A DNA stretch of 45,865 bases. It comes from Muribaculaceae bacterium Isolate-002 (NCI). GTDB lineage: Bacteria > Bacteroidota > Bacteroidia > Bacteroidales > Muribaculaceae. Under the pieces are notes generated by a model. That model saw only the letters and a program-made list of their open reading frames with translations. It had not been told where the DNA came from and did no database searches. A program made the translations under genes and the position numbers. The stretch's first letter is position 1, and every line of letters starts with the position of its first letter. The DNA is taken from NCBI GenBank assembly GCA_004102805.1, contig SCEG01000024.1:1-45865 (forward strand), read 5' to 3'. Shown in pieces: positions 1 through 7,646 of the stretch.

Positions 1-123
1 ATCAGAATTGTGCTGATGTATTACCTGAATCTCGAAAAATTCCTCAATCAGCCCGATGCAGACCTGAAAATCATGCTCGCCGAAGCCTCGGAATCGCCAC
101 CCGAGGCGCCCGAAAACTGCTGA
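1..123 (+). CDS. 3' end of an unidentified gene
   Basis: The window opens inside a reading frame (frame 1) that runs 40 codons to a TGA at 121-123. The visible tail contains [16 protein letters not shown] followed by an acidic, proline-rich end (SPPEAPENC). I do not recognise the family. Its position beside a long gene-poor stretch and an intron remnant suggests it belongs to an accessory element, but that is inference. The 5' part lies outside the window, so the true length and start are unknown. Confidence 0.45.
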   Translation: MRIVLMYYLNLEKFLNQPDADLKIMLAEASESPPEAPENC

Positions 124-1066
124 GGGGGCTTGTCAAACACAAAAAGTAAGCCCAACTTCTACCGTTCAGGATGTTGGACTCACTCTTATATGGTTTAGCG
201 GACAGTAATAATTTTTTTTGTTTTTAATGCGGATTCAAGAGCTGAGGGAGTTGAGTTTCAAACTATCTTATCTGCCTCTCGTTTATCCGACATTTTTTTT
301 ATGCGTCTTTCTGTCGCATCGGTCGTTTTCGTTTCGGGTGCTTGAAAAGGTAGGGATTAGGGAATGCAAGGTTTTTCGGTCAAAATACTACCCGCAGGGC
401 TGGAGATTTTTACCGAAAACAGGAGGCTTGACCTTGCTTTCCCGTCCAATCCCGGAATTACCTTTGCGCCCAGAACGAAAATGACTGACTGATGCGGCTT
501 ACTGAAAGGCGCAAAATGGAGGTAAACGAAAACAGAGGCAGATTGGGTAGAAAAAAAACTTCAGGGGAAAATCCGTAAAAAAAAAGAATCACCAAAAGGA
601 AAAAGACATCACCGGAAGCGTGAAAAGGGCAAACCACAACAAAGGAAGTATGATTGTTTCCGATCCGACGGAACTTGTTCAGCCGAGTGGCAACAATCAT
701 TCTTCCCGGTTTGTCCGGCTGTGTGTGGCCGCCTGTTTCATTCATGGGGCAGGCTGACACACTTTGCATTCACTTTCCGCTTCCGGCAAAAGAGACAGCG
801 AAAAAAGAAAAATCATTTGAAAACCCGTAAAAGCACCTCTTGGCATAGGCGCAAAAAGAAAGAGGCACAGCATCATCAGTCTAAACATCGTTTAGGCGTG
901 AGGCTGTGCCTTTTTCCCCGGCTATGCAGTAGTCGGCACACGTTTGTTCAAAACTCGCTTTGAGCAATGGTGCGCCGACGGACAAAACCGCTTTTACGGA
1001 AAAATCTTATGAATGAGGGGATAAAAAAAAACCGGGAGTTTAATTCAAAATCTCGGATTAAATAGC
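124..1066. other. Gene-poor accessory stretch
   Basis: About 940 bases with no convincing gene. Open frames here are short, lack plausible starts, and are rich in Phe/Leu/Ser or Lys/Arg as expected of noise from homopolymer tracts. The stretch contains many A and T runs (for example around 208-225, 549-590 and 1021-1031). Apart from one terminator-like hairpin at 863-915 nothing functional is evident. It may be the non-coding edge of an integrated element. Confidence 0.5.
863..915 (+). terminator. Rho-independent terminator-like hairpin
   Basis: AGGCACAGC at 863-871 pairs with GCTGTGCCT at 903-911 and runs into a T tract (911-915). The loop holds a second small stem, GTCTAAAC with GTTTAGGC. 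It has no annotated gene directly upstream, so it may end a transcript starting in the region before it or a small RNA. Confidence 0.6.
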
Positions 1067-1074
1067 TACTTTTG
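1067..1074 (+). promoter_or_regulatory. Bacteroidales -7 promoter element
   Basis: TACTTTTG matches the Bacteroidales -7 consensus TAnnTTTG. It would give a leader of roughly 155 bases before the ATG at 1234. A clear -33 TTTG at the right distance was not found. The leader contains GGTTACG and its complement CGTAACC about 43 bases apart, so it may fold. Confidence 0.5.
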
Positions 1075-1233
1075 CATACGAAGAGTTCTTTGAAGGTTAC
1101 GCAACGCGCAGAAGGATAATGCAGTAGATAACTAACTAAATCGTAACCTATTACTATCAAGAGCAATTAACCTACGCTCATTTCCAATAAATTACACTCT
1201 TTTCGTAACTTCATGCCACAAAACTCAGTTCAA

Positions 1234-2019
1234 ATGAAACACCTCTTTTTCATCATCTGTTGTGCGTTCTTTTTACAACTAAACGCACAACAAACCCAAT
1301 GCCAGGGTGATACTATAAGGCAATGGACTTTTGACTGGCAAAAGCAATTTCTTTCGGATAGAGAAAATCCCGAAAAGTGGGATTCTGCGCACTTTATCGA
1401 AGATCTGCAAAATATGCCGACATATAAACATTCCCCGATGAGAATGGGAGTATTCCCAACTCCAAGTTATGACTTATATCCAGGCACCTTCGATGGGATT
1501 ATAGCAGCTAATTTGGATATTTATCTACCATCCGGACAAAGAATTGCATGTATGATTAGCGGCAATTCTAAAACGTCCCTTAATGAATCGATAATAGGAT
1601 ATAATGATGTTGATTTCTACTATATCCTCGCGGTTGTAACTGATTTACCCCAAGATACAATAAATTATGATGATGTCAATATTGATGGAGTTTCAAGAAA
1701 CCACCCCGATGTTATCTCGCAGGGTTATGTAAGAATTTCACAGACAGATAAAGTTGATTTTGTCGCATTCAAGTCAGCTAATAATGACGCATATGCTGTC
1801 GTTAATATGCGTCTGTTCAATCTCAACGATGGGAACGTCGTTATAGTCGTCCCGCAAGAGGACGGCTCATTAAGATCTATGCAAATAAAGCCTGATGAAT
1901 TGTTGTCATTTCAAACATTACGTTCATATCTAACTTCTCTTTTTACAGAGAATAAAAAGGTCAATCAATTCATTTCCACTCGTTGTGATGATTTCAGCTT
2001 GATATATAACAGGCAATGA
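1234..2019 (+). CDS. Secreted hypothetical protein
   Basis: 261 residues from the ATG at 1234, chosen because the next residues KHLFFIICCAFFLQLNA form a clear signal peptide ending before QQTQC. A start at 1213 would add seven residues in front of it. The mature part is soluble, rich in Asp and Asn (for example DFYYILAVVTDLP and INYDDVNIDG), with alternating hydrophobic strands in the second half. I do not recognise a domain. Codon use is AT-rich compared with the core genes further right, which fits recent acquisition. It is a single-gene unit: promoter-like element upstream, strong terminator downstream. Function unknown. Confidence 0.75.
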   Translation: MKHLFFIICCAFFLQLNAQQTQCQGDTIRQWTFDWQKQFLSDRENPEKWDSAHFIEDLQNMPTYKHSPMRMGVFPTPSYDLYPGTFDGIIAANLDIYLPSGQRIACMISGNSKTSLNESIIGYNDVDFYYILAVVTDLPQDTINYDDVNIDGVSRNHPDVISQGYVRISQTDKVDFVAFKSANNDAYAVVNMRLFNLNDGNVVIVVPQEDGSLRSMQIKPDELLSFQTLRSYLTSLFTENKKVNQFISTRCDDFSLIYNRQ

Positions 2020-2047
2020 CATTATAATCCCTGTCTTTTCCCCATAG

Positions 2048-2089
2048 AGTGCTTTACCGTACTTTCGCAGTACGTTAAAGCACTTTTTC
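2048..2089 (+). terminator. Strong rho-independent terminator
   Basis: AGTGCTTTACCGTACT (2048-2063), loop TTCGC, then AGTACGTTAAAGCACT (2069-2084) followed by a run of Ts to 2089. The stem is 16 positions with one mismatch. It closes the gene ending at 2019. Confidence 0.9.
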
Positions 2090-2090
2090 T

Positions 2091-2458
2091 ATGCAGACAA
2101 CCTTTAGTAGCTCGTCAATCTCCATTAACTTCATCGTGCCGCAAGGCTGGCACGAGCTTTTCCGATAAACAGCTACGCTACGTTTATCAGCTTCTCGCAA
2201 ACGAGTTCGCGACCGACGAGGTAAAGACCCTTTGCTTGCTCCAATGGAGCGGCTCAAAGGTTATTGGTCGTCAGGACAGCGGTTCATACCTTCTCAAAAA
2301 GGGTAAATTCCTTTTTGAGGTTACGCCGCTGACCCTCGCCGAGTTGCTGCCGCACCTCGATTGGTTCGGCTCAATTCCGACCGTACTTGTGCGCATCTCG
2401 AAGATTAACCGCCAACGCGCACCCCCGGCTGACTTCTCCGAAGTGCCGTTTGAAAAAA
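2091..2458 (+). pseudogene. Decayed gene, frameshifted and cut off by an intron remnant
   Basis: An ATG at 2091 opens a frame (MQTTFSSSSISINFIVPQGW, then HELFR) that stops at once with TAA near 2166. Shifting frame by a base or two continues a sensible protein, DKQLRYVYQLLANEF, then LCLLQWSGSKVIG, LLKKGKFLFEVTPLTLAELL and ADFSEVPFEK. After about 2458 the similarity to a normal protein ends. From memory it resembles a conserved hypothetical of about 150 residues found in Bacteroidales accessory regions, but I cannot name the family. One frameshift plus loss of the 3' end makes it a pseudogene. An alternative is a short real gene starting later, but no good start exists. Confidence 0.55.
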
Positions 2459-2721
2459 GTCTGGCTTCACGCACAGAAACTTGATACAAGGCTCAAAGTC
2501 AGGGGTAAGGTTGCTAAACAAACCGAAGCCCGAAAGCTATCCAATCAAGGGAGTATAAGACTGAAAGATCATGTTCTTAATCGGGAAGGTCTGTGGGGTA
2601 GCCGCGAGGCAAGCAGTAACCGCGAGCCCACAGATGGCGGCAGATGCCATATTAGACATCGCCTTAAGGCGCTGATGAAGGGCAAAACTTAACCACACGA
2701 GCAACTACTTTATTTTATCCG

Positions 2722-2853
2722 ATGAAAGGAGAAAAGCTGAAAACATCAGAATCTGCCCTTGGAAGAATAGCGCGGAACGCGAAAGGTATGAGGGAGCGCC
2801 TACTTTGGTTGGAGAACCGCCGTATGCCGAACGGCACGTACGGAGGTGTGTGA
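2722..2853 (+). pseudogene. Fused remnant of the intron-encoded protein
   Basis: A 43-residue frame from ATG 2722 (MKGEKLKTSESALGRIARNA) to TGA 2851-2853 that reads through domain V. The N-terminus looks like the start of a maturase and the rest is ribozyme sequence, so the reverse transcriptase, maturase and endonuclease parts are absent. It is unlikely to encode a functional protein. Confidence 0.35.
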
Positions 2854-2912
2854 GGTCGGCAAACACGAAAGCAGGAGATAAACACCTGCGATTAGTGTTT
2901 ACCTCCTACTAG
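2815..2912 (+). ncRNA. Group II intron domains V and VI
   Basis: Domain V: ACCGCCGTATGCC, loop GAAC, then GGCACGTACGGAGGT, a hairpin of 32 bases (2816-2847) with a CGC-type catalytic triad in the 5' strand and a two-base bulge opposite. Domain VI: GAGGT..ACCTC, AACAC..GTGTT and GCAGG..CCTGC nested stems (about 2852-2905), followed by CTACT with a candidate branch-point A near 2908. Confidence 0.7.
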
Positions 2913-2929
2913 ATTTTAGATATTGAGGT

Positions 2930-5686
2930 TTACATATTTGCCTTGTAATACTCGACATATTTCATGCCGACATCGGGCGTGTCGGTAGTTATCATATCTA
3001 CACCTTTGTTGATCCACTCTCCGATTTCTTCGTTTGAATTTATTGTCCACACATTGACAATAAGGCCGAGTTTATGAGCATCGTCGATGAATCTCGGATT
3101 GGCGTTGAGCATCGCGCCATTATAGTCAATCGAGATTCTCCCGTCACTGTTGAGCTGGGCAGGCGTACGCACCTGTGATGCATTGTCACACAGGAACTGA
3201 ACCATATATTCGGGATATTTCTCTGCCAGAGCCTTGCATGTAGCGTAGTCGAAAGCAATATATTCAGCCATATCCTCCAGCCCGGCAGCCTTGATTGCAT
3301 CAACCGCCGCCATTGCAGCCTCTATCGTGCGCGCTTCGCTGGAATGCGTCTTGATTTCAACAATCAGCTTGCAGTAATCGCTCTCCTTGAGTATCTCGAG
3401 ATAATCGTCAAAGGTAGGTATTGTCTCGCCGTTCGACAGCTTTTTGTCCTTTATCGCATCATAATTGGAATCCTGTATGGTGACTCCGTCAATCGACGGA
3501 TCATGGTTGACAACGAGAACATTATCCTTAGTAAACCAGATATCTGTTTCAGCACCGTATGTCTTAAGCTCGATTGCGTTACGCAGAGCGGCACGTGAAT
3601 TTCTCGCAGCTCCTTCTTTCGACCAGTAACCGCGGTGAGATACTATATGTGCTCTGCTTTCAAAATTGCGTACTTTGAGGAAGTCCACCGAGCCCAGAGG
3701 CTGTATCCGTTCGCCGCGCTTGAGCAATACATTGAATGTGCCGCTCTTCACATCGTCCGGCAGAACAACGGTGGCACAATCTTTGCCGATCTCGGCCGGA
3801 AGTTCCCAACGTGTAGCTCCGCTCTCAAAAACAAACTCATCACCTTCCTCAAATCCCTGACCGTAAATCGGATATACCGCACCGGCTTTAACCTGCACAT
3901 TCTTAAGCATAGTGATGTTTTCAATAACAGGGTGCGTAGCCGCCACACCTTCCTCTACATCTTTATAGAGACGTTCTGCCTGCTCTGAAGTCAGCGCATC
4001 GTCATATATGCGGGCCAATACGATTTGTCCGTTGATGCCATTCTGCACGCCGGTTGTCTTGTTTCCACCCGTAACACATGCGTCTCCGCCGATACAGAAG
4101 AAATTTGCGCCCTCCTTCGCATGAATAAAGTTGCTGCCGCTGATGCTGATTTCATTATTAAGCTTTCCATTAACATAAATTCTTGCCTTCTGCACATCCT
4201 TGTCCCACACGCCGACAATATGGTAATATGCGTATGGCTCAGGCACCACGTCACTTGCTGCCCATTGCCATGAACTGTTGGTGCCGGTCGACACATTCGG
4301 AAGGAATGTAAGTGAATTGAGCCCGTTCGGCCCGCTCCACGATGCCTTAACCATAACCCCTGTGCCGCCCGCTTCATGTGATGCAAATATCTTTGCCTCC
4401 ACATTTTGCAGACTGCCGGTATATTCCGGCATAAACATCACCTCAAGCGTATGTCCGTCGGCAAGCGCATCTTTGAATGCCTGATTATCGCTGTAGTCGA
4501 TGCGGTAGAATTGCTCTGCTACATCACTGTTGCCCCACTTGTTGTCTGACAATCTTGCAACATAACGGTTGAAATCCTCGCTCCACTGGGTCGTAGCCTC
4601 GCCACCGCGTTCTACATTGAATCCCATCGGCGACACATCTTTCGCGGTTCCGTCGGCATTAAACACGACATCAAGCAAGTCGGCCTTAGGCATCTGACTC
4701 GGTTCTGTTACATCTACAGCCTTGTAAAGAAGCTCGGCCTGCTCTGCCGTAAGCGCATCGTCATATATGCGGGCAAGAACTATTCGGCCGTTGATACCGT
4801 TCTGAACCCCGGTTGTCTTGTTTCCGCCGGCAACACACGCGTCTCCGCCGATACAGAAAAATCTCGCGCCTTCCTTTGTCTGGATATAATTGCTGCCGCT
4901 GATATCTATCTCGTTATTCAACTCTCCGTTGATATAAATATCTGCCTTCTTGGCTTCCTTGTTCCATACTCCGACTACATGATAGTAGCTGTTTGACGCC
5001 GGCACGACATCACTCGCTGCCCACTGCCATGAACTGTTGGTGCCGGTCGACACATTCGGAAGGAATGTCAGAGCATTGAGCCCGTTCGGCCCGCTCCACG
5101 ACCCTTTTAACATGATGCCCGTACCACCGGCCTCATGTGATGCAAACACCTTGGCCTCGCTGTCGGGAAGTGTTTCATACTCCGGCATGAACAGCACCTC
5201 GAGCGTATGCCCGTCGGCAAGTGCATCCATAAACGCCTGATTGTTGCTGTAGTCGATGCGGTAGAACTGCTCTGTCACATCACCGTTGCCCCACTTGTTG
5301 TCTGACAATCTTGCTACATATCTGTTATATCGGTCGCTCCATTCGGTTGTTGCCTCTCCACCGCGCTCCACGCTGAAATTCATCGGAGACACATCCTTCG
5401 CGGTTCCGTCTGCATTAAACACGACATCAAGCAGATCGGCCTTTGGCATCGGCAATGTGAAGGTAATTGAATCAATCTCTTCGCCTGAGAAAGAATAAAC
5501 AGTTGCGCCTGACGCATCAACGACATTCATCATATTGTCGCTTTCTTTCACTATGCGGTCGGCATCATCTGCAGCTATTGTCTGAACTACTTCGCCATTA
5601 CGATGGAAATACAGAAAATCGGCCGCATAGATTGATAATGCGGCTGCGCCCATGGCGAGCAATGATATGGTCTTATACTTTTTCAT
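2930..5686 (-). CDS. Secreted glycerophosphodiester phosphodiesterase with two LamG modules
   Basis: 918 residues. Signal peptide 1-21 (MKKYKTISLLAMGAAALSIY); a short N-terminal beta module to about 78 (FLYFHRNGEVVQTI ... EEIDSITF); two LamG/concanavalin-like modules at about 81-326 and 333-578 that are near copies with a 252-residue period; an IPT-like beta domain at about 585-672; and a GDPD domain at 678-918. The GDPD active-site pattern is intact: HRG at 684-686, E713 and D715, HD at 728-729, EIK at 777-779. The family hydrolyses glycerophosphodiesters to glycerol-3-phosphate and an alcohol; the LamG modules probably bind glycan or substrate. It is last in the alpha-glucosidase operon, two bases after the preceding gene. 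Unlike its neighbours it has no obvious T9SS-type C-terminal region. The substrate is inferred, not visible. Confidence 0.88.
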   Translation of the reverse strand: MKKYKTISLLAMGAAALSIYAADFLYFHRNGEVVQTIAADDADRIVKESDNMMNVVDASGATVYSFSGEEIDSITFTLPMPKADLLDVVFNADGTAKDVSPMNFSVERGGEATTEWSDRYNRYVARLSDNKWGNGDVTEQFYRIDYSNNQAFMDALADGHTLEVLFMPEYETLPDSEAKVFASHEAGGTGIMLKGSWSGPNGLNALTFLPNVSTGTNSSWQWAASDVVPASNSYYHVVGVWNKEAKKADIYINGELNNEIDISGSNYIQTKEGARFFCIGGDACVAGGNKTTGVQNGINGRIVLARIYDDALTAEQAELLYKAVDVTEPSQMPKADLLDVVFNADGTAKDVSPMGFNVERGGEATTQWSEDFNRYVARLSDNKWGNSDVAEQFYRIDYSDNQAFKDALADGHTLEVMFMPEYTGSLQNVEAKIFASHEAGGTGVMVKASWSGPNGLNSLTFLPNVSTGTNSSWQWAASDVVPEPYAYYHIVGVWDKDVQKARIYVNGKLNNEISISGSNFIHAKEGANFFCIGGDACVTGGNKTTGVQNGINGQIVLARIYDDALTSEQAERLYKDVEEGVAATHPVIENITMLKNVQVKAGAVYPIYGQGFEEGDEFVFESGATRWELPAEIGKDCATVVLPDDVKSGTFNVLLKRGERIQPLGSVDFLKVRNFESRAHIVSHRGYWSKEGAARNSRAALRNAIELKTYGAETDIWFTKDNVLVVNHDPSIDGVTIQDSNYDAIKDKKLSNGETIPTFDDYLEILKESDYCKLIVEIKTHSSEARTIEAAMAAVDAIKAAGLEDMAEYIAFDYATCKALAEKYPEYMVQFLCDNASQVRTPAQLNSDGRISIDYNGAMLNANPRFIDDAHKLGLIVNVWTINSNEEIGEWINKGVDMITTDTPDVGMKYVEYYKANM
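3953..5446 (-). repeat. Internal tandem duplication of LamG module
   Basis: Two units of about 750 bases (5446-4709 and 4690-3953) encode near-identical modules, each opening PKADLLDVVFNADGTAKDVS and closing with a VQNGING..IVLARIYDDALT pattern. Nucleotide identity is high over long stretches (for example the TGGCATGAACTGTTGG-like segments near 4270 and 5030), which indicates a recent duplication or gene conversion. Confidence 0.9.
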
Positions 5687-5688
5687 GG

Positions 5689-6162
5689 TTATCTGACTAT
5701 TTTATAGATTTGTGTTATGCCGCCGGCTTCCACTGCCACAATATACAGACCGGGAGTATTGACGGTCATTGTTGCCATGCTTGCTGCCGGAGCTGATTGT
5801 CCGGTCAACTCTCCTCGCAGATTGTATATTCTGATTTCCGTAATTTCCGAGGCACTTGTCACTGACAGTATATTCCCGGATATACTCACAGTCACATCGG
5901 CATTCTCTATTACAGATACACCGCTAGACTCTAACGGTTTAAAGGCAAAATATCCTAAATCTGACAATGCGATTTCCGTCTTTTCACCTATTTCAGGCAC
6001 AAGCGACATCTTTCCGTTGGCAAACTCGATACGCTTTATCTCGGTAGCCTTTCCTAAGACTTCGCCATTCGGAGTGTAAGCATACACATCTTTGGCTGTA
6101 GCGCTGACTGACGCCATCAACCCCAATCCTGTAAGGATTAAAGGAAAAATTCTGTGTTTCAT
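5689..6162 (-). CDS. Small secreted protein with T9SS-like C-terminal sorting region
   Basis: 157 residues from the ATG at 6162, chosen because KHRIFPLILTGLGLMASVSA is a signal peptide; an upstream start at 6195 would lie in the intergenic stem-loop. After the signal, KDVYAYTPNGEVLGKATEIKR resembles the short beta module at the N-terminus of the adjacent phosphodiesterase (FLYFHRNGEVVQTI). The C-terminal part (about 85-157) ends with the pattern typical of type A T9SS sorting regions: IRIYNLRGELTGQ, then PGLYIVAVEAGG and YKIVR. There is no catalytic domain between. It is co-transcribed with the GH31 operon. It may be an accessory or carrier protein; function unknown. Confidence 0.75.
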   Translation of the reverse strand: MKHRIFPLILTGLGLMASVSATAKDVYAYTPNGEVLGKATEIKRIEFANGKMSLVPEIGEKTEIALSDLGYFAFKPLESSGVSVIENADVTVSISGNILSVTSASEITEIRIYNLRGELTGQSAPAASMATMTVNTPGLYIVAVEAGGITQIYKIVR

Positions 6163-6180
6163 GGATAATATTTTGATGAA

Positions 6181-6237
6181 TGATAAGCAAATCATAGAAA
6201 CCTCAAAACCTATCGGTTGCTTATGATTTGCTTATCA
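6181..6237 (-). repeat. Perfect 16-bp inverted repeat inside the operon
   Basis: TGATAAGCAAATCATA (6181-6196) and TATGATTTGCTTATCA (6222-6237) are exact complements around a 25-base loop. It lies between the second SusE/F-like gene and the small sorting-domain gene. No T run follows on the minus strand, so it is not a classical terminator; it could stabilise or attenuate the mRNA or bind a dimeric regulator. Confidence 0.8.
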
Positions 6238-6245
6238 GGTAAAAC

Positions 6246-7646
6246 TTAAATTCTTACTTTGTATGATTTATTGACCGACATTCCGGTTACCGACACCACA
6301 TATATGCCGGTTGAAAGATTATCTGCCACAACACCTTTCGATATACCTTCCTTATGGGCGATTACACTCCCTGCAAGATTTACAACCTTGACATCAACCG
6401 GCTCGGGTGAGTTTATCAACTCTACCCGGTGATTGTCGCTTGACAGCTCGATGCCGTCAATAGCGGCAGAGTCCACTCCGGCCAATCCGTCACCGTTACC
6501 GTCAGTCGAAGTCGGCTCCTGTGTCGGGGAAAGATACTCTGTCGTCATTGTCTCCCTGAAAGTATCGATAGTTATACGGTAATTGCCATCTTTCGCGATT
6601 TTCCACTTCGTATCGCCACCGTCAGTAGTACGTATCGGAGTCGTTCCTTCTGCCAAAGTACCCTGTATGTAGGGATGGTAGTTCTCCTCTGTCCAACTTT
6701 TTTCGGTGAGTATCTTAAACTGATCCGGCTCCGGAGTTCCGTCCACACCGTTGGCGAGCTCGCCTTCCCACACCAGTTCATTGGCATTCTCGGGATTGGG
6801 AGAGAAGCAGTTGTTGCTTTCATCCCAATAGTTCCACGGCAGTTCACAGCAACCGCCCACTATATAGACATATTTGCGTGGTGCATGCTTCTTGCCCTGA
6901 TATTTGTTGTCGCTGCATGAAATATACACGATATAGTCACCGGCAGCCGACACACTCCAGCCTTTGGCCGCAGGGTCGGTTGTAACGCCCATGTTAGCAG
7001 CGTAACCTTTGCCGAACGACAGGTCGACATCTTCAAACATCGGCACGAAATAGCGGGTATTCTCACCCCTTTCGGGCGTGTCCATCAATATGACATTGCC
7101 CGGTTTGCACGTCATGCTGTATTTGAATTCGAAATCTTCGATTTTCGGAAGTTCGATGACCTTATTGTCAAGCGCCGAGCCCGTGATATAATACTTGTCG
7201 GGGTAAGTCGTGGCAGCCGGCGCCTTGACCAGGGTCACGCACATGCTACGCAGGTCGACTGTCATGAGATAGTCGGCGGTTTCACTTACCTGGAATTTAT
7301 TGTCATACATATCGGGAAGCTGCCAGTTGGCATAGAAGTCAAGATGGTGTATCTCCCCTTCCTTGATCAGTTCATCCTTGGTTGTGGCAACGATATGCTT
7401 GTGCCAGCCGTCGGTAGAGTTCATGAATTTGAACGGCTCGCCGGCCGTAAGCGTACCGGTCCATGTGAAAACGCCGCGGTCAATCTTGCCCATTGGCGTA
7501 GCGCTCAGGTTCCATCCCCCCTTTACGGCAGTGCCCACTATATACAATTGATTATATTCAATCGAATTCGACATGCCGGCGAAAACTGGCAGACTGCAGA
7601 AAAATACAGTCAGTAATGATAATATTTTCTTCATGGCTATGTTCAT
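6246..7646 (-). CDS. SusE/SusF-like alpha-glucan-binding protein with T9SS-like tail
   Basis: 466 residues. The start at 7646 overlaps the GH31 stop as ATGA, which suggests translational coupling; a start four codons later (MKKILSLL) is also possible. Signal peptide to about residue 23 (VFFCSLPVFA) with no lipobox, unlike classical SusE/SusF lipoproteins. SusE/F-type modules follow, recognised by LYIVGTAVKGGWN near 33-46, YYITGSALDN near 152 and YVYIVGGCCELPWNYWD near 264. The C-terminus (about 400-466) carries a sorting-like region: VDVKVVNLAGSVIA, STGIYVVSV, KSYKVRI. Aromatic residues in the modules fit binding of alpha-glucan. It probably presents substrate to the GH31 enzyme at the cell surface. 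Lack of a lipid anchor plus the tail suggests T9SS export instead (inference). Confidence 0.8.
   Translation of the reverse strand: MNIAMKKILSLLTVFFCSLPVFAGMSNSIEYNQLYIVGTAVKGGWNLSATPMGKIDRGVFTWTGTLTAGEPFKFMNSTDGWHKHIVATTKDELIKEGEIHHLDFYANWQLPDMYDNKFQVSETADYLMTVDLRSMCVTLVKAPAATTYPDKYYITGSALDNKVIELPKIEDFEFKYSMTCKPGNVILMDTPERGENTRYFVPMFEDVDLSFGKGYAANMGVTTDPAAKGWSVSAAGDYIVYISCSDNKYQGKKHAPRKYVYIVGGCCELPWNYWDESNNCFSPNPENANELVWEGELANGVDGTPEPDQFKILTEKSWTEENYHPYIQGTLAEGTTPIRTTDGGDTKWKIAKDGNYRITIDTFRETMTTEYLSPTQEPTSTDGNGDGLAGVDSAAIDGIELSSDNHRVELINSPEPVDVKVVNLAGSVIAHKEGISKGVVADNLSTGIYVVSVTGMSVNKSYKVRI

Larger units (their letters stand above)
2459..2916 (+). mobile_element. Group II intron remnant without its reverse transcriptase
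   Basis: The 3' part shows a domain V-like hairpin and a domain VI-like hairpin ending in CTACTAGAT, which resembles the CTACT..AT end typical of bacterial group II introns. A full bacterial intron with its protein is usually 2-3 kb; here only about 460 bases remain. A short frame at 2722-2853 starting MKGEKLKTSES runs straight into domain V and looks like a collapsed intron-encoded protein. The 5' boundary near 2459 is a guess from where the disrupted upstream gene loses its reading. Loss of the maturase makes it non-autonomous at best. Confidence 0.6.

Noticed and set aside
458..769. Open frame of 103 codons on the minus strand in the left margin
   Set aside because: Phe/Ser/Leu-rich noise from A-rich tracts, no start signal or recognisable domain.
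1067..1076. CTnDOT-type attachment core
   Set aside because: Only 9 of 10 bases fit, and the match is fully explained by the -7 promoter consensus; no integrase is visible.
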